A stretch of 64,000 nt of DNA from positions 125,255 to 189,254 of the forward strand of contig NW_002476350.1 in the NCBI RefSeq assembly GCF_000189635.1, given 5' to 3'. Both the position numbers and the translations under genes were made by a program. The DNA is from Tetrahymena thermophila SB210. Taxonomy: Eukaryota; Ciliophora; Oligohymenophorea; Hymenostomatida; Tetrahymenidae. This document shows, one piece after another, positions 60,699-64,000 of the stretch; within the stretch, counting starts at the first letter, position 1, and every line of letters starts with the position of its first letter. The notes beneath the pieces were generated by a model. It did no database searches. It was not told the DNA's origin and worked only from the letters and a program-made list of their open reading frames with translations.

Positions 60699-63122
60699 TC
60701 ACAATATTTTAGTTATTGAACCTACTCCAATAGTATTCATTTTTTCTCTTAAAACAACTCTACCAAATGATTTGAAATTACTAAATAACTCCATACAGTT
60801 TTCTTTTTCTATGCAAACTTCAACAATTGCACATTCATTATTTCTTATGCACCTTAATAAAATTAAAATTGTTAAATTGTTAAAATTAAAAAATAATCTT
60901 CAATTTACTTGGGATTCTTTTTTGTTATTTATCCGTTTGCTTTATCAAGTATTGCTGTGATCTTTTTTATATAGCCTGGACACTTTGCAGTATTAATATA
61001 CATAACTATTTAAGCACCCTTCAGGATAGGATAGCTCAATTCAAAAGCTGAGAGCTCTACTTCGAATATTCTAGAAATAGGAATTGGGTGTTCAATCGAG
61101 CATAAAACATCACCAGATCTAATTTAGTTATTTAAAAATATTTATAATAAAATAAATAAAATATTTTTTATAACCTTATTTCGCAGTCCTCTTTATGAAC
61201 AATATGGACATCTATATTTTCTCCTACTTTAGCATATTTAACCTTAACATTTTCTCTATTGATTTCTAATTAATTATTCAGAAATTATTTACTTATTTAT
61301 AATACCATTCATTTTTAAAAGATATTACCTTTAACTGTAACTACCAATCCTTAGGGCATAATTAATGCTTTTGATTTCTCAAAAATTACACCACCTTCTA
61401 CTTTTCCTTAAATAATAAGACCCTTATTCTTTTAGTAGAAAGAATTATAAATATTAAGTCTCAATGGAGTATTGACAGGTCTTGTAGGGACAGGAAGAGT
61501 ATCTGTTATTTTAATTAAATATTAAATTTTTTTCCATTAATTAATTATTTACCTAATAATTCCATAAGACATTTTCCTTCGTACCAACCTGCTTCAGGTA
61601 ATTTAGATTTCTCAACTATATTTTCTGCATAGAAAGCAGAGATAGGAACAAATATCAAATTATCTTCGGAATAACCGATAGATGTTAAGAATCTAGTTAA
61701 CTCTAATTTGATGTATTCAAATCTATTTCTATCCCAATTAACAGTGTCCATTTTGTTAATGAGGACAATTAATCTTTGAACTCCTAATTACTTTACAAGG
61801 AAAGCATGTTCTTTTGTTTAGCCTCCGAATTCAAATCCTCTTTCAAAAGCTTGTAAACTACCTTCAATAACTAGTAAAGCATAATCAGCCTTTGTTAAAG
61901 TTATAACATTAATTTAAATAAACCGCATTTAAATAAATAAAAATCTAAATTGATTGTTAATTTACTTAGGTAACACCTTAAATCATGTTAGGAACAAAAT
62001 CTTTATGACCAGGAGCATCAAGGAAAGTGATATTTTTATTCTTTGTTTAAATTACTTTGTAACCAATATCAATTGTAATACCTCTTTAGCGCTCTGCTTC
62101 AAATTCATCGTTAACCCATGCAAATTTGAAAGATTCTTTTCCTATATTTTTTGATTCTTTTTCATTTTTATGAGCTAATTTCTAGTCAATAACTTTCTTT
62201 AAGTGACACAAATGTCCTACTAATGTGCTTTTTCCTGAATCTACATGACCAACTATGACTAAATTCATATTTTTTACATTTTCCTGTTCAATTTTTATTT
62301 ATTAATATTGAAATTTTAATATTTTTCATCAAAATATTAATGATAATAAGCTTTTTATCAAAGCATCAAAAAAAGAATGCCAATATGCTGCCTTTTTTAA
62401 AACAGAAGATAGCAACTTTAAATTCCAAGATTAAAGCAGATTCGCATACAAAATAATTTATTTTAATTACTTCTTTTTTATCTGCTTCGATGTCATATTC
62501 AACGCTAGGATATGCTTAGTTAAATTTCACTACATCTCTTTCTATTTTTATATATTCTCCTGCTTTACTCTTATCAGAAGGAGCTGTAGTTGCTCCGCTC
62601 GTAGAAGCTGCTGTTACAGAAGAACTTGCTTACTTTGTAAGTTAAGCAGCTTGATCGTTATTAGATTTACCTTATTAGTTTTAATTCTACTGTTTTTTAA
62701 CTAGCACATTTCCTCCTGTTGGTTATTTTTTCTCTTCTGTAACTTTATTCTACTTCTATTCTCTTTTTTTCTTGAGATCATCTAATGCATCGTAAACATC
62801 ATCTTCCACCCAATTATGCTTATCTAAAATTCTAACAACTTCCTTCTTTGTGAACTAATTCTTATAATGGAAAATGATATCTTCAATGATTTCCTCATCC
62901 TCTTTTGATAAATATTACAAAAAATTAATTTTGAATCTTAATCAAATATCATAAATTATTGAGGAGTTAATAGAATAATTCTAATTTTTATTTCTCCTTT
63001 TTTGCAGCCTAAAACTAATCTAAAATTCATATACCTGAATTGAATTATTCGTCATCTTCTGAATGGTAATGGTCATCTATACCTTCAGCCGCTATTTGTT
63101 TCATCTTAGTATTTCTAGACAT
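60699..63122 (-). CDS. HBS1: HBS1-like translational GTPase (ribosome rescue)
   Basis: Relative of eEF1A and eRF3 that works with Pelota/Dom34 to release stalled ribosomes in no-go and non-stop decay. The HBS1 N-terminal domain is present (EDEEIIEDIIFHYKNQFTKK, VRILDKHNWVEDDVYDALDD), followed by a disordered Ser/Gln linker. G-domain: MNLVIVGHVDSGKST, ERQRGITIDIG, FLDAPGHKDFVPNMIQG, NKMD, and a following SAF. The HBS1-like stretches FERGFEFGGQTKEHAFL and GWYEGKCLMELLG favour HBS1 over eEF1A or eRF3. Domains 2 and 3 follow, ending with a block NECAIVEVCIEKENCMELF and FGRVVLREKMNTIGVGSI. The catalytic His of DAPGH is present. About six short introns. The start MSRNTKMKQIAAEGIDDHYH is on a short first exon, the usual HBS1 opening. 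Confidence 0.93.
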
Positions 63123-64000
63123 TTTGAATAAATTTTGCTATCAATTTAGTAAGAAAAATAAATCTGATCCTTTATTTAATAAAAATTTGATATCTTTTTA
63201 ATATTTTTGCATAAAAATAAGATGAAATAATTAACTAATAAATCAATCAGAAAAGACTATTTATATTCATCATTTGTTAAAAAATAATATAATAAATTCT
63301 TCTTTTATTTACATAAAGAAACTGGCTACCTACCTTCGATCAAAACCAATATAAAATAGACACTTAAGTAGAAAAAATATATCAAAACTTTGTGTATAAT
63401 ATGTGCCATTAAATATTTTTAAACATCATATCTTAATTAATTATTGATAAAATAAAATATCAAGAAAAACTTTAAATGAATATTTGCAATTTGTATTATT
63501 AAAAGATGAATTTTTTATTAAATCTAATATTATCTGTTATTTTAAATGAATTAAAGTAATTAAGTAATAAAAATAATTCTGTTTTTTTTAAGTAAAAAAA
63601 TTTTTTCTTATTCATATAAATTTTATAGATTGGTTAGTGATGGATATCTCAAAAAAAAAAAAAGAAAAATTATTTTTCAAAATTAAATGATTTTTTTCAT
63701 AACAAAAAACATCAAATAATTATTTTGAAAGTCTTTTCACATAAAGAGTAGAGTACATTCTTAAATAGAAAAAAACCAAAAATATTAAAAAATGAAATAT
63801 TTGAATACAAAAAATAAAAAATAGCATATTTATCTAAAATTTATTTTTTTTGTTGTTTAAATTTAAAGATATTTTATTAAAGATAATGAATTTAGATTAT
63901 GAATTTAATTAAATTTTGTTACAGCCTTTTTTCTGAAAATTATGATAAAAAGAAAATAAATTTAAATTTAAATTTTCGAAACTTATTATTTAATTTAATT
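63123..64000. other. Upstream region of the HBS1-like gene to the window end
   Basis: About 880 bases of A/T-rich DNA, expected to include the HBS1 promoter in its left part. No gene, hairpin or repeat array is seen beyond homopolymer runs. Confidence 0.6.

Noticed and set aside
60676..60960. Plus-strand 94-codon frame
   Set aside because: Reverse of the last exon and intron of the HBS1-like gene, which matches the family's C-terminal domain.

Overview
The window is nuclear DNA of a ciliate, most likely macronuclear DNA of Tetrahymena or a close hymenostome relative. In all recognisable genes TAA and TAG are read through as glutamine and only TGA ends the frame. The DNA is very AT-rich, introns are mostly short, AT-rich and of the GTAA...AG type, and intergenic DNA is full of A/T-rich simple repeats. 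The genes are ordinary single-copy eukaryotic genes; I see no tRNA, rRNA, CRISPR array or intact transposon.

Layout (16 protein genes, both strands): 1-1210 end of a TBC-domain Rab GAP (+); 2549-13947 a giant P4-ATPase-like/guanylyl cyclase fusion (-); 15168-17003 an EngB/YihA-type GTPase (+); 17317-19823 a UFSP2-like UFM1 protease (-); 21229-22660 an acidic TPR protein (-); 24734-26185 an unrecognised single-exon gene (+); 26593-29096 a protein with two FHA domains (-); 30315-31955 an ACOT9-like acyl-CoA thioesterase (+); 33598-35725 an RBR E3 ligase with two membrane segments (-); 36876-37349 ribosomal protein eL21 (+); 40613-41341 proteasome subunit alpha4/PSMA7 (-); 42815-46181 a glycogen branching enzyme-like protein lacking its nucleophile (-); 48243-51085 a B-box-like zinc-finger/coiled-coil protein (+); 52323-54392 an unrecognised membrane protein (-); 56669-60064 a TTLL3-type tubulin glycine ligase (+); 60699-63122 an HBS1-like ribosome-rescue GTPase (-).

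The genes do not form a cluster of common function. Several fall into shared cell systems: protein quality control and modification (UFSP2, RBR ligase, proteasome alpha4), translation (eL21, HBS1, EngB), signalling (cyclase, FHA, TBC) and cilia (tubulin glycylase).

The most interesting observations are: (1) the ATPase half of the cyclase fusion has lost all its catalytic signature motifs while the cyclase half keeps a complete catalytic site split in 'inverted' order over its two domains; (2) the branching enzyme-like protein has valine where the GH13 nucleophile Asp should be; (3) a perfect 19-bp inverted repeat sits inside an intron of the thioesterase gene; (4) a ~110-bp piece of the TPR gene's coding sequence has been copied about 2.2 kb away into intergenic DNA; (5) a ~125-bp unit is tandemly triplicated behind the glycylase gene; (6) a ~270-bp intergenic unit is directly duplicated between the TBC and cyclase genes. 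Exon borders were placed by eye from reading frame, GT/AG and family similarity, so outer coordinates are more reliable than internal ones, and multi-exon protein lengths are approximate.
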